In this document: positions 8,140-16,024 of the stretch, piece after piece
How the letters are laid out: each line of letters begins with the position of its first letter
Position numbering within the stretch: the first letter of the stretch is position 1
NCBI RefSeq assembly: GCF_000284375.1
Contig: NC_017249.1
Location: 4,566,001-4,630,000 of the forward strand
Direction: 5' to 3'
Length of the DNA stretch: 64,000 nt
Source: Bradyrhizobium japonicum USDA 6
GTDB taxonomy: Bacteria; Pseudomonadota; Alphaproteobacteria; Rhizobiales; Xanthobacteraceae
Notes under the pieces: model-generated
What the model was told of the DNA's origin: nothing
The model's input: only the letters and a program-made list of their open reading frames with translations
Database searches by the model: none
Position numbers and translations under genes: made by a program

Positions 8140-8973
8140 ATGAAGAAGCTTTTGCTGGCGGTCGCGTCGATTGTGCTCGGCACCGCATCCGCGCAGGCGG
8201 CCGACCTCGCGGCGCAATACACCAAGGCGCCGATCATGGCGCCGGCCTATAACTGGACGGGCTTTTACGTCGGCGGCAATGTCGGCGGGCAGTGGGGCGA
8301 CTCTGACCTGAACACCTCGACGGTGTTCTCTCCGACCGGCTATTTTGCGGCGAGCAGCGTCCCCGCCATCAACACGGTCGGCGCCCAGGGCGTCAACAGC
8401 TCCAGCGTGACCGGCGGCTTTACCGCGGGCTACAACTGGCAGGTCAACCACGCCGTGCTCGGCCTCGAAGGTGACATCAACTATTTCGGTTTCAAGGGCA
8501 GCGCGACGGGCTCGGCGCTCTATCCCTGCTGCGCCCCGACAGGCTTTACCGTGTCGTCGTCGGTCTCGGCCGATTGGCTCGCCACCATCCGTGGTCGCAT
8601 CGGCTTCCTCGCGGCTCCGACCTGGCTGCTATACGCGACGGGCGGCGCGGCGATCTCCGAGGTGAAGGGCAATTTCAACTTCACCGACACGTTCTCGGCC
8701 GCGACCGAGTCCGCCACGATCCGCGACACGCGGCTCGGCTGGACCGCGGGCGTCGGCACCGAATACGCCTTCGGCGGCGGCTGGTCGCTCAAGGCCGAAT
8801 ATCTCTACGTCGATCTCGGCCGCGCCAGCGCGACCAGCACCAATCTGGTCGGCTTTGCCGGAACGACGCCATTTCCAAGCAACGTCTACACCCACTCGGT
8901 CGATCTCAAGTCGAACATCGTGCGCGTCGGCGTGAACTACAAGTTCGGCGGACCGGTCGTCGCCAGGTACTGA
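8140..8973 (+). CDS. Omp25/Omp31-type outer-membrane beta-barrel protein
   Basis: The 277-residue protein has a classical signal peptide (MKKLLLAVASIVLGTASAQA). It is followed by the YNWTGFYVGGNVGG signature of the alphaproteobacterial Omp25/31 porin-like family and a run of amphipathic strands ending in VRVGVNYKFG near the C-terminus. ATG 8140 is chosen because GGAG sits 7 nt upstream; an in-frame ATG at 8128 leaves no room for a ribosome-binding site. It is monocistronic and closed by a strong hairpin at 8999-9023. Family members are abundant surface proteins of about this size. Confidence 0.92.
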   Translation: MKKLLLAVASIVLGTASAQAADLAAQYTKAPIMAPAYNWTGFYVGGNVGGQWGDSDLNTSTVFSPTGYFAASSVPAINTVGAQGVNSSSVTGGFTAGYNWQVNHAVLGLEGDINYFGFKGSATGSALYPCCAPTGFTVSSSVSADWLATIRGRIGFLAAPTWLLYATGGAAISEVKGNFNFTDTFSAATESATIRDTRLGWTAGVGTEYAFGGGWSLKAEYLYVDLGRASATSTNLVGFAGTTPFPSNVYTHSVDLKSNIVRVGVNYKFGGPVVARY

Positions 8974-8998
8974 GCATCCCGTTCCTGATCTGGCGCGG

Positions 8999-9023
8999 AA
9001 AGCCCCGGCTCTGCCGGGGCTTT
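8999..9023 (+). terminator. Strong hairpin terminator after the outer-membrane protein gene
   Basis: AAAGCCCCGGC-TCT-GCCGGGGCTTT forms a perfect 11-bp stem with a 3-nt loop and ends in TTTCTGTT. It starts 25 bp after the stop codon of the porin-like gene. The symmetric A/T tracts could also stop the convergent gene ending at 9041. Confidence 0.85.
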
Positions 9024-9040
9024 CTGTTGCGAGGGACGGT

Positions 9041-10204
9041 TCAGTGCGAGGCGACGAGTTTCGCCAGCGCGGGCAGGATCTTGTAGCGAACGATCTCGTG
9101 CGGGTATTCGCCCCGATTGGCGAGCAGGACGAAGCCGATCTGCCTGATCGGGACGAGGCCGAGATAGCCGGAGGCATTGTTGAGACCGCCGGGCTTGTCG
9201 ACGATGGTGGCGTCGGGGAGGTGGACCGTCTCCCAGGCCATGCCTTGTCCGAATTTGTCGTCGACGCGGAAGATCTCGCGCTGCGTCATCCGCAGCGCCT
9301 CGCGCAAATGCGGATCGACCGAGCGGCCGTCGACGCAGGCCGCAACGAAGGTCGCGAGATCCCGCGCGGACGAAAACATCTGGCCGGCGCCGGGAAAGTC
9401 GAAATAGCTCTGCTGGTTGCCGGGTGGGCCGATCGCCATGCCCTGATCCGAATAGCCTTGCACGACGCGCTGCATCCACGCCGCGTCCATGACGGCGCGG
9501 TTGTCCTCGCCGCGCTCCGGCAGGGAGGTCGCATTCATGCCGATCGGCCCAAGGATGCGCTGTTCGAACAGGGTTGCGATCGGAGCGTCGTAGCAGCGCT
9601 CGAGCACGAGCTGAAGCAGCACGTAACAGGCATGGCTGTAGACACGCTGCTTGCCGGGCGCCTCGCCGGCCTGCGGCTCGAAGGCGTTGAACATGTCGAT
9701 GAACCGCGCCCGCGAGAACGAGTCGTTCGGCCAGGGTGGATGGTCGGTCGGCAGCAGCATGCCCGACGTGTGCGTGGCGAGCTGGCCGACGGTGACGCGG
9801 CGGACATAGTCTCCGGTGAGCTCGGGCAGATATTTCGGCAGGCGGTCGTCGAGCCGCAATTCACCCCGGAGCGAGCCCAGCGCCACCAGCGTCGCCTCGA
9901 ACGGCTTGCGCAGCGAACCAAGGTTGAACAGCGTATCCGGCGTGACCGGTCGTCGCGTGGCGTCATCGGCGAAGCCGTAGTTGAAGAACTCGACATGGCG
10001 GCCGGCATAGAGCGCGGCGGCAAGGCCGCCCGGCTGGTCCGGCGTCATGGTCGGCGCCAGCTCGTTGGCGACGATGTCGCGCATCTGCGCGATCATGTCG
10101 GAATCCGCGGATGCGCGGCGCGGCCAAGCCAGCGCGAGGGGAACGAGCGCAGCCCGGGTGAACGCCCGCCGGGTGAGGTGTGATGAGGTGACAACAGACG
10201 GCAC
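9041..10204 (-). CDS. Exported serine hydrolase, class C beta-lactamase/penicillin-binding-protein family
   Basis: This serine hydrolase of about 387 residues has a twin-arginine-like signal (LTRRAFTRAALVPLALAW). The catalytic SxxK is S97-L-R-K100, and the second motif is Y189-S-H where Y-x-N is usual. Near the C-terminus K-P-G-G replaces the K/H-T-G triad, so esterase or peptidase activity is as likely as beta-lactamase activity. GTG 10204 places the signal correctly; the frame stays open to a TTG at 10267, which would give an implausible arginine-rich extension. It is divergent from the ArsR gene. Confidence 0.8.
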   Translation of the reverse strand: MPSVVTSSHLTRRAFTRAALVPLALAWPRRASADSDMIAQMRDIVANELAPTMTPDQPGGLAAALYAGRHVEFFNYGFADDATRRPVTPDTLFNLGSLRKPFEATLVALGSLRGELRLDDRLPKYLPELTGDYVRRVTVGQLATHTSGMLLPTDHPPWPNDSFSRARFIDMFNAFEPQAGEAPGKQRVYSHACYVLLQLVLERCYDAPIATLFEQRILGPIGMNATSLPERGEDNRAVMDAAWMQRVVQGYSDQGMAIGPPGNQQSYFDFPGAGQMFSSARDLATFVAACVDGRSVDPHLREALRMTQREIFRVDDKFGQGMAWETVHLPDATIVDKPGGLNNASGYLGLVPIRQIGFVLLANRGEYPHEIVRYKILPALAKLVASH

Positions 10205-10318
10205 GGCTCTGACGCATGATGCGATGCGCCCCCTCTCTCTTCTAACGGGGAGGGCCGGCTGCCCCAATTCACGATTGCGCGTTGTGGGCTCCTTCGGCGG
10301 GGGCTTGCGGAAAAATAC

Positions 10319-10334
10319 TTAGCTTATGGGCTAA
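10319..10334. promoter_or_regulatory. Upstream ArsR-type dyad
   Basis: The dyad TTAGC-N6-GCTAA is followed by CAATTAT. It sits 6 bp upstream of the -35 element of the ArsR gene. It is the first of two near-identical sites exactly 50 bp apart. Confidence 0.65.
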
Positions 10335-10340
10335 CAATTA

Positions 10341-10369
10341 TTGACGGCGGGCGGTGGCGAGTCTATAGT
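10341..10369 (+). promoter_or_regulatory. Promoter of the ArsR-SRPBCC operon
   Basis: TTGACG (10341-10346) and TATAGT (10364-10369) are separated by 17 bp. The expected transcription start at about 10376 coincides with the ATG at 10377, so the mRNA is probably leaderless. Confidence 0.65.
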
Positions 10370-10384
10370 TAGCTTCATGGCTAA
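10369..10384. promoter_or_regulatory. ArsR-type dyad over the arsR start codon
   Basis: TTAGC-N6-GCTAA again, followed by CCAATTAT. It covers the end of the -10 element and the ATG at 10377. This is ideal placement for autorepression. Confidence 0.7.
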
Positions 10385-10766
10385 CCAATTATCCCAGCTC
10401 GACCAGATCTTCGCAGCCCTCGCTGATCCCACAAGGCGCGCGATCGTGATGCGGCTCTGTGCCGGCGAGGCGTCGGTCGGCGAGCTCGCCGATCCGTTCG
10501 AGATGGCGCTGCCGAGCTTCATGAAACACATCCATGTGCTGGAGACGAGCGGGCTCGTTCAGTCGGAGAAATCCGGCCGCGTGCGCACCTGCCGTCTCAG
10601 TCCGGACGCGCTCGTCGGCGCGGAGGACTGGTTCCAGCAGCAGCGCGCGATCTGGGAGGCGCGGCTCGACCGGTTCGAGGCTTACGTCTTGCAACTGAAG
10701 AAAGAGAAGGAGAGGGCGTCCGCCAAGCGGCCGTCCCGCACAACCAAACGGAAAGGTTCTGAGTGA
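10377..10766 (+). CDS. ArsR-family winged-helix repressor (SRPBCC-linked type)
   Basis: The 129-residue ArsR/SmtB-fold regulator opens LDQIFAALADPTRRAIVMRLCAGEASVGELA, with a recognition helix near residues 38-55. Its C-terminus is Lys/Arg-rich (KRPSRTTKRKGSE). It has no metal-binding CVC pair, which fits the non-metal ArsR subclass that partners AHSA1/SRPBCC proteins. The stop overlaps the next ATG (TGATG). There is no Shine-Dalgarno sequence; the promoter and dyads indicate a leaderless transcript under self-control. Confidence 0.9.
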   Translation: MANQLSQLDQIFAALADPTRRAIVMRLCAGEASVGELADPFEMALPSFMKHIHVLETSGLVQSEKSGRVRTCRLSPDALVGAEDWFQQQRAIWEARLDRFEAYVLQLKKEKERASAKRPSRTTKRKGSE

Positions 10767-11257
10767 TGACGAATTCTGCCAATCCCGCTCTGTCGCAATG
10801 GTCGATGGACCGCGAGATCGTGATGTCGCGCGTGATCGACGCGCCGCGCGATCTGGTGTTCGAGGCGTGGTCCGATCCAAAACATCTCCCGCAATGGTTC
10901 GGGCCGAAGGGCTTCAAGCTCGAGACCTTCGAGATCGACGTGCGCGTCGGCGGCGTCTGGCGCTTCAACATGATCGGTCCCGACGGCACCGTCTATCCGA
11001 ACCGCATGCGCTTCCGCCGCATCGAGCGGCCGTCGCTGATGGAGATGGACCACGGCGTCGACCAGGACGACGATCCCGGCATGTTCCGCTTCACCATCAC
11101 CCTTGCCGAGCAGAGCAACGGCAAGACCGTGCTGATGATGCGGCAACTGGCCTCGAGCACCGAGCAGCGCGACGGCATGATCGGCTTCGGTGCCGTCGAA
11201 TACGGCTACCAGACGCTGGACAAGCTCGCGGCGTATGTTGGTGGGATGAAGAAATAA
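10766..11257 (+). CDS. SRPBCC (AHSA1-like) domain protein
   Basis: The 163-residue START/Bet v1-like fold protein opens DREIVMSRVIDAPRDLVFEAWSDPKHLPQWFGPKGF and later has GGVWRFNMIGPDG, both typical of the AHSA1/SRPBCC family. It forms a hydrophobic ligand cavity in the cytoplasm. It is translationally coupled to the ArsR gene (one-base overlap), a widespread pairing in which both proteins are thought to respond to the same small molecule. The ligand is unknown. A palindromic hairpin follows 10 bp after the stop. Confidence 0.9.
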   Translation: MTNSANPALSQWSMDREIVMSRVIDAPRDLVFEAWSDPKHLPQWFGPKGFKLETFEIDVRVGGVWRFNMIGPDGTVYPNRMRFRRIERPSLMEMDHGVDQDDDPGMFRFTITLAEQSNGKTVLMMRQLASSTEQRDGMIGFGAVEYGYQTLDKLAAYVGGMKK

Positions 11258-11267
11258 AGTCCCCGCG

Positions 11268-11303
11268 TTATTCCGGGGGCCTCGAAGAGGCGCCCCGGAA
11301 TAA
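11268..11303. terminator. 36-bp near-perfect palindrome after the SRPBCC gene
   Basis: The arms TTATTCCGGGG..CCTC and GAGGCGCCCCGGAATAA pair around a 3-nt loop (GAA), with a one-base offset. The position just after the operon suggests a terminator. The compact REP-like form means it could also be a dispersed repeat. No T-tract follows. Confidence 0.6.
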
Positions 11304-11410
11304 ACTCGGAAACATGTGGGGAGAGCCGTCGCCTTCGCGAATATGACAGCGCGCAGGTCAATTATGACAGCGCCATAACGTAGATTTTTGTCGCGTCGCG
11401 CCGCCGATTT

Positions 11411-12304
11411 ATGACAGAATTGCTACCGCTTGATGTCATATCGATTACGGCGGAGCGATTCATGTTGCAGTGGCCGGCGCGGTCAAATCCCCTCGCGTGG
11501 TGGTGGGGCTCCCTGACGCTTGTAAGCAGTGCCAACATCCTCGTCTGGTTCATGCTGTACCGCGAGTTCTATCCGACGGTTGCCGGCAGCGCCGGCGGCG
11601 GTTCGGATATCGGGCTGATGTTCCTGCTCTGCGCCGGCTATGTGTTCGGCTGCGCGTTCCGATCGTTCCTGCCGCGCGCCGACGTGCAGCGCATCTGCCT
11701 GTTCGACACCTGGCTCTCCAGCGTCTTCGTCGGCCGCACCGTCGCGACCGTGGCCGAGCTGTGCTTCGTGGCGCAATGGGCGATCATCCTGCATCAGCTG
11801 GGTCACATGACGGGGGCGGAGACCGCGGTGAACATCGCGCTGGTGATCGTGCCCATCATCATCATCGCGGAGTGCTTCTCCTGGTACGCGGTCGTCACGA
11901 CGAATTTCCTCTACAACGCGATCGAGAATTCGCTGTGGGCGGTGACGTTTTTCCTCGCCGGCATCGCGCTGTGCCGCCTCATGCCGGAATTCCAGGGACC
12001 GGTGCGCTGGGCGCTGATCGCCGGCATCATCGGCATCGCCTGCTTCCTCGCCTTCCTCGTCACCGTCGACGTGCCGATGTATCTCAGCCGCTGGCGGGCA
12101 GGGCATGAAGAGGGCAACAGGCTCCTCGGCTTCCTCGAAGGCCTGCACGACGTTGCGACGCGCTGGGTGGTGACCCACGACATCGCGCACTGGAAGGGCG
12201 AGCTGACCTGGATGTTCCTGTATTTCACCGCCGCGGTGTGGTCGAGCCTCGCGCTCTGCGCGCTCTACGCCATGGAAGGCTATCTCACGCGTTATCTCGC
12301 CTGA
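11411..12304 (+). CDS. Polytopic membrane protein of unknown function
   Basis: I do not recognise a family. The protein has up to 297 residues and about seven hydrophobic segments, the last ending in LYAMEGYLTRYLA. Loops are rich in charged residues near the middle and end (RADVQR, RWRAGHEEGNR, THDIAHWKGE). ATG 11411 has no ribosome-binding site. An internal ATG at 11462 with GGAG upstream would remove 17 residues and start MLQWPARSNPLAWW, just before the first membrane span, and may be the real start. It is not obviously linked to either flank. Confidence 0.7.
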   Translation: MTELLPLDVISITAERFMLQWPARSNPLAWWWGSLTLVSSANILVWFMLYREFYPTVAGSAGGGSDIGLMFLLCAGYVFGCAFRSFLPRADVQRICLFDTWLSSVFVGRTVATVAELCFVAQWAIILHQLGHMTGAETAVNIALVIVPIIIIAECFSWYAVVTTNFLYNAIENSLWAVTFFLAGIALCRLMPEFQGPVRWALIAGIIGIACFLAFLVTVDVPMYLSRWRAGHEEGNRLLGFLEGLHDVATRWVVTHDIAHWKGELTWMFLYFTAAVWSSLALCALYAMEGYLTRYLA

Positions 12305-12309
12305 TTCGA

Positions 12310-13521
12310 TTACCTGCCGACCAGGCTGCACTTGCTGCGGTCGAGCGGGCGGAAGGCCTGGTCGGGCGGGATGGTCGCGACCAGCTTGACGAAGTCCCAC
12401 GGGCCCTTCGATTCCTCGGGCGTCTTGACCTGCACCAGATAGAGATCGTGCACCATGCGCTGGTCCTCGCGGATGCGACCGTTCGGCGTATACGCATCCG
12501 ACACCGGCGTCGCCTTCATCTTGGCCATCACGGCTGCGCTGTCGTCCGTATCGCTGTCCTTGACGGCTTGCAGATAGTGACGCACGGCGGAATAGACGCC
12601 GGCCTGGATCTGTGACGGCATCGCCTTGCGGCGGGCATAGAACGCGTCCGAGAATTTCCGGGCGGCCGGCGAGACGTCCTCGAAGAACGAGGTGACGATG
12701 AGATCGCCGCGCGTCGCCTTCAGGCCGACCGCCTCGATGTCGACGTTCTGGAACGACATCGGCACGATCTTCATGCCCTGGTCTGCGAGCCCGAATTCCT
12801 CCGCCTGCTTGATCGCGGTGGCGTTGTCGCCGGCGACGTTGATCGCGAGGATTTTTGCGCCGGACGACTGGGCCTGAAGCAGGAACGACGAGTAGTCGGG
12901 CGTGCCGAGCTGGGCCTTCACGCTGCCGGCAACCTTGCCGCCGAGCACGGCGATGCGATCGCGCGCGGTCGCCTCGATCGAATGGCCGAAAGCATAGTCG
13001 CCGGTGATGAAGAACCACGGCTCCTTGCTGGTCTGCATGATGCCGGAGACTACGGCGGTCGCAGTGGAGTAGGCGTCCTGGGTCCATTGCACGCTGGTCG
13101 GTGCGCAGGCCTCGTCGGTGAGCTGGTTGGCGCCGGCGCCGGAGACCAGGAAGATCTTTCCGTTGCCGCGCACCAACTCCTGCACCGCGAGCGCCGCGCC
13201 GGAACTGCCGCCGTCTGCGATCGCCTGCACACCGTCGCTGAACCATTTGCGGGCGAGCGAGGCCGCAAGGTCCGGCTTGTTCTGGTGATCGGCCTGCAGG
13301 ATCTCGATCGGCTTGCCGTTGATCTTGCCGCCGAACTCCTCCGCCGCCATCCGCGCCGCCTCGACCGAGCCCGGGCCCATGGCGGTCGCGAAAATGCCGT
13401 TCATGTCGGTGAGTACGCCGATGCGGATGGCGTCGCCCTTGATCTCGGCGCGCGCGGTGGAGCCTGCGAGCGCCAGCGCAATGAGCAGAGTGGCGGCGGA
13501 TGTCGTGCGAAGGGGGACCAT
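12310..13521 (-). CDS. Periplasmic branched-chain-amino-acid-type substrate-binding protein (Leu/Ile/Val-binding fold)
   Basis: The 403-residue type 1 periplasmic binding protein has a signal peptide (residues 1-23, ending STARAE). It then opens IRIGVLTDMNGIFATAMGPGSVEAARMAAEEFGG, the usual LivK-like start, with ADHQNKPDLAASLARKWFSDGVQAIADGGSS next. No permease or ATPase gene lies nearby, so it must share a transporter encoded elsewhere. It lies directly downstream of the FAH and monooxygenase genes on the same strand. This suggests capture of the aromatic substrate or a related acid. ATG 13521 puts the signal peptide at the N-terminus. Confidence 0.88.
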   Translation of the reverse strand: MVPLRTTSAATLLIALALAGSTARAEIKGDAIRIGVLTDMNGIFATAMGPGSVEAARMAAEEFGGKINGKPIEILQADHQNKPDLAASLARKWFSDGVQAIADGGSSGAALAVQELVRGNGKIFLVSGAGANQLTDEACAPTSVQWTQDAYSTATAVVSGIMQTSKEPWFFITGDYAFGHSIEATARDRIAVLGGKVAGSVKAQLGTPDYSSFLLQAQSSGAKILAINVAGDNATAIKQAEEFGLADQGMKIVPMSFQNVDIEAVGLKATRGDLIVTSFFEDVSPAARKFSDAFYARRKAMPSQIQAGVYSAVRHYLQAVKDSDTDDSAAVMAKMKATPVSDAYTPNGRIREDQRMVHDLYLVQVKTPEESKGPWDFVKLVATIPPDQAFRPLDRSKCSLVGR

Positions 13522-13565
13522 GGCGTTTCCTGATGTTGTTATGTTTGATTGATCGGCATCGGCGG

Positions 13566-14417
13566 TCAGGCCGGTTCGGCGATGACCTCGTTGCGCAAGG
13601 TGCCGATGCCGGAGATCTCGATCTCGACGGTGTCGCCGGGGCGCATCCACAGCGGCGGCGTGCGCTTGGCGCCGACGCCGCCCGGCGTGCCCGTCACTAT
13701 GACGTCGCCGGGGACGAGCGGACAGATCGTCGAGATGTAGGCGATCAGCTCGGGGATGGCTGTGATCAGGAGATCCGTGGTGGTGTCCTGCACCACAGTG
13801 CCGTTCAGCCGCGTCTGCAGGGTGAGCTTGGACGGATCAGGAATCTCGTCCGCCGTCACCAGCCACGGACCAAAGCTGCCGCTCTCGGCAAAGGTCTTGC
13901 CGGAGAGGAACTGGCTGGTGTGGCGTTGCCAGTCGCGGATGCTGCCTTCGTTGTAGCAGGAATAGCCGGCGATATGATCGAGCGCGCGGCCTGCGGGGAT
14001 ATGCCGGCCTGCCTTGCCGATGACGAGCGCGAGCTCGCCCTCATAGTCGAAATCGTCGCTCACTTTCGGCTTCACGATGGGCTGGAGATGGCCGACCTGG
14101 CTGCTGGGGAAGCGGACGAACAGCGCCGGCTTCTCGGTGACGGTACGCCCCGTTTCGGCGACATGATCGTGATAATTGAGGCCGACGCAGATGATCTTGC
14201 CGGGATCGGGGATCACGGGAGCGAAGGCAATGCTGCCGAGCGGATGATCCGGCGCGGTGGATGCCACTAGCTTTGCCGCCTCGGCGACGCGGCCGGCTTC
14301 GAGCAACTGTCGCAGCGTGGTGCAGGGCGTCATGCGGGTACCGAGATCGACGACGCCATCGTCCTTGACGGCCCCGAAGGAGGTGCGGCCATTGGCGACG
14401 AAAGAGAGCAGCTTCAT
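13566..14417 (-). CDS. Fumarylacetoacetate hydrolase-family enzyme
   Basis: The 283-residue FAH-fold protein has the metal site DYEGELALVIG (Glu126 and Glu128) and Glu88 in CVGLNYHDHVAE. At YNEGSIRDWQ a Glu157 stands where many relatives have Asp. GTPGGVG and the RPGDTVEIEISGIG tail are typical. FAH-fold enzymes hydrolyse, decarboxylate or isomerise beta-keto acids from aromatic ring cleavage. Here it sits 23 bp after an MhpA-like hydroxylase and near an extradiol dioxygenase. A role on the ring-fission product is therefore probable, but hydrolase versus hydratase/isomerase cannot be decided. Confidence 0.88.
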   Translation of the reverse strand: MKLLSFVANGRTSFGAVKDDGVVDLGTRMTPCTTLRQLLEAGRVAEAAKLVASTAPDHPLGSIAFAPVIPDPGKIICVGLNYHDHVAETGRTVTEKPALFVRFPSSQVGHLQPIVKPKVSDDFDYEGELALVIGKAGRHIPAGRALDHIAGYSCYNEGSIRDWQRHTSQFLSGKTFAESGSFGPWLVTADEIPDPSKLTLQTRLNGTVVQDTTTDLLITAIPELIAYISTICPLVPGDVIVTGTPGGVGAKRTPPLWMRPGDTVEIEISGIGTLRNEVIAEPA

Positions 14418-14439
14418 GGGATGTCCTTGAGAGGTTCGG

Positions 14440-15948
14440 TCAGGCCGCGGACGGCACGTGGGTTGGAGGCGTGATGGCGGCGATGAGCCGGCCGAGTTCG
14501 ATCTCGTTGCGGGCGGTACCGCGAATGTAGCGGTCGGGGCGAACGAGCGCGGCGATGACGCCGTGCTCGCGGAGCCAGGGGCCGATGCCTTCTGCATCAT
14601 CGCTGGTCAGGATATCGAGCCCTGCCTGCGAATGAGCCAGATGCGACGGGAGCGTGGCGGCGCTTTCGACGAGCAACACATGCCTGTAGCCGATCTGATC
14701 GTCGGAGCGGGCGCCATCGCTGAGTATGAACTGCGGTGCGAGATGTCCGGCAACCGGCAGATCGCCGAGCGCGAGCCCCGGGCCGAGCAGGGGCTTTTTC
14801 ACCTCGAGCTTGACCGGCGCATTCTCGCGCGCCTGCCCGGCGGCAAGGCCGGCTTCGATCGCCTTGGTGTTGATGACGCCGCCGAGGCGAATGGCAAGCT
14901 CGATGAACTCGCGCACATGCGGCTGGCGCTCGCTCTGATAGGTGTCGAGCAGATCGGGCGTGACGCCCTCGCGTATGACCGCAGCAAGCTTCCAGGCGAG
15001 GTTTGCGGCATCGCGGATGCCGGCGCACATGCCCTGGCCGAGGAAGGGTGGGGTCTGGTGCGCGGAGTCGCCCGCGAGCAGCAGCCGCTCGCTCCGCCAT
15101 TGCTGCGCAATGACGGAATGAAAGGTGTAGACCGCGGCGCGCTCAAGCTCCGCATCGTCGGGGGTGACCCAGCGCGACAGCAACTCCCAGACCCTGGCCG
15201 GCTGCGCGACATCCTGGGAGGTCTCGTCGGGAAGAACCGTGATCTCCCAGCGCCGCCGCGTGCCGGTGCCGCGCACATAGGTCGCAGGCCGCCGCGGATC
15301 GCAATGCTGGAGGCTGTAGTCGCCGAGATCGTCGCGCTCGCGCTTGAGCAGCACGTCGATGACGAGCCAGCGCTCGTGGAAGCCGAGATCCTCCATGCCG
15401 GAGCCGATGAATCGTCGCACCAGCGAGCGGGCGCCGTCGCAGCCGATGACGTAGCCGGCACGAACCTCGCCGAGCTGTCCGTTGGAAAGGTCTTCGTAGC
15501 GGACGCGCACGCCGGTCTCGTCCTGATCCAGCGCAAACACGTCGCAGCGGCTTCGCAAGGTAACATGCGGCCAGCGCGAGAGGCCACCGATCAGCACGTC
15601 CTCCAGATCAGGCTGGTGGAAGCGGTAGCTGAGATTCCAGCCCATCGGCGTGAGCGTCTGCGGCCGCGACCAATCCAGCAGCATCCGACCGTCGGCGTCG
15701 AGGAAGAGCATCCCGGGGCTGAGGATGGTTTGCGGCAGGATCGCGTCGGCGAGGCCAATGGTCTGGAACACGCGCATGCATTCGTCGTCGAAATGCACCG
15801 CGCGCGGCAAATGATAGGTCCGCGCCTCGCGATCCAGTACCAGCGTCCGCACGCCGCAAAGGCCGAGCAGATTGGCGAGCGTGGCCCCGACCGGGCCACG
15901 GCCGACGATCACGACATCAAACTCTTCGGGGGCGGATTTATCTTGCAT
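14440..15948 (-). CDS. FAD-dependent aromatic monooxygenase, MhpA/PheA-TfdB type
   Basis: The 502-residue flavoprotein has an FAD-binding G-R-G-P-V-G at 16-21, the DG motif GCDGARSLVRR at 169-179 and GDSAHQTPPFLGQG at 293-306. A thioredoxin-like C-terminal domain ends the protein. This is the architecture of the 3-(3-hydroxyphenyl)propionate/phenol hydroxylase group, which adds a hydroxyl ortho to an existing one using NAD(P)H and O2. The product would be a catechol-like diol for the extradiol dioxygenase at 16964. It is first in the minus-strand group with the FAH and binding-protein genes. Confidence 0.88.
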   Translation of the reverse strand: MQDKSAPEEFDVVIVGRGPVGATLANLLGLCGVRTLVLDREARTYHLPRAVHFDDECMRVFQTIGLADAILPQTILSPGMLFLDADGRMLLDWSRPQTLTPMGWNLSYRFHQPDLEDVLIGGLSRWPHVTLRSRCDVFALDQDETGVRVRYEDLSNGQLGEVRAGYVIGCDGARSLVRRFIGSGMEDLGFHERWLVIDVLLKRERDDLGDYSLQHCDPRRPATYVRGTGTRRRWEITVLPDETSQDVAQPARVWELLSRWVTPDDAELERAAVYTFHSVIAQQWRSERLLLAGDSAHQTPPFLGQGMCAGIRDAANLAWKLAAVIREGVTPDLLDTYQSERQPHVREFIELAIRLGGVINTKAIEAGLAAGQARENAPVKLEVKKPLLGPGLALGDLPVAGHLAPQFILSDGARSDDQIGYRHVLLVESAATLPSHLAHSQAGLDILTSDDAEGIGPWLREHGVIAALVRPDRYIRGTARNEIELGRLIAAITPPTHVPSAA

Positions 15949-16024
15949 GGGGCTATCTCTTCCCCAAGCGATGCCACCCCTTCAACGTCGCCGCGCCAAG
16001 TGTCCGCCCAGCGGACGGGCCCGC

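Noticed and set aside
11483..13246. 587-residue minus-strand reading frame
   Set aside because: Spans two real genes (membrane protein and binding protein) in the wrong frames; composition is Arg/Gly/Asp-rich shadow type.
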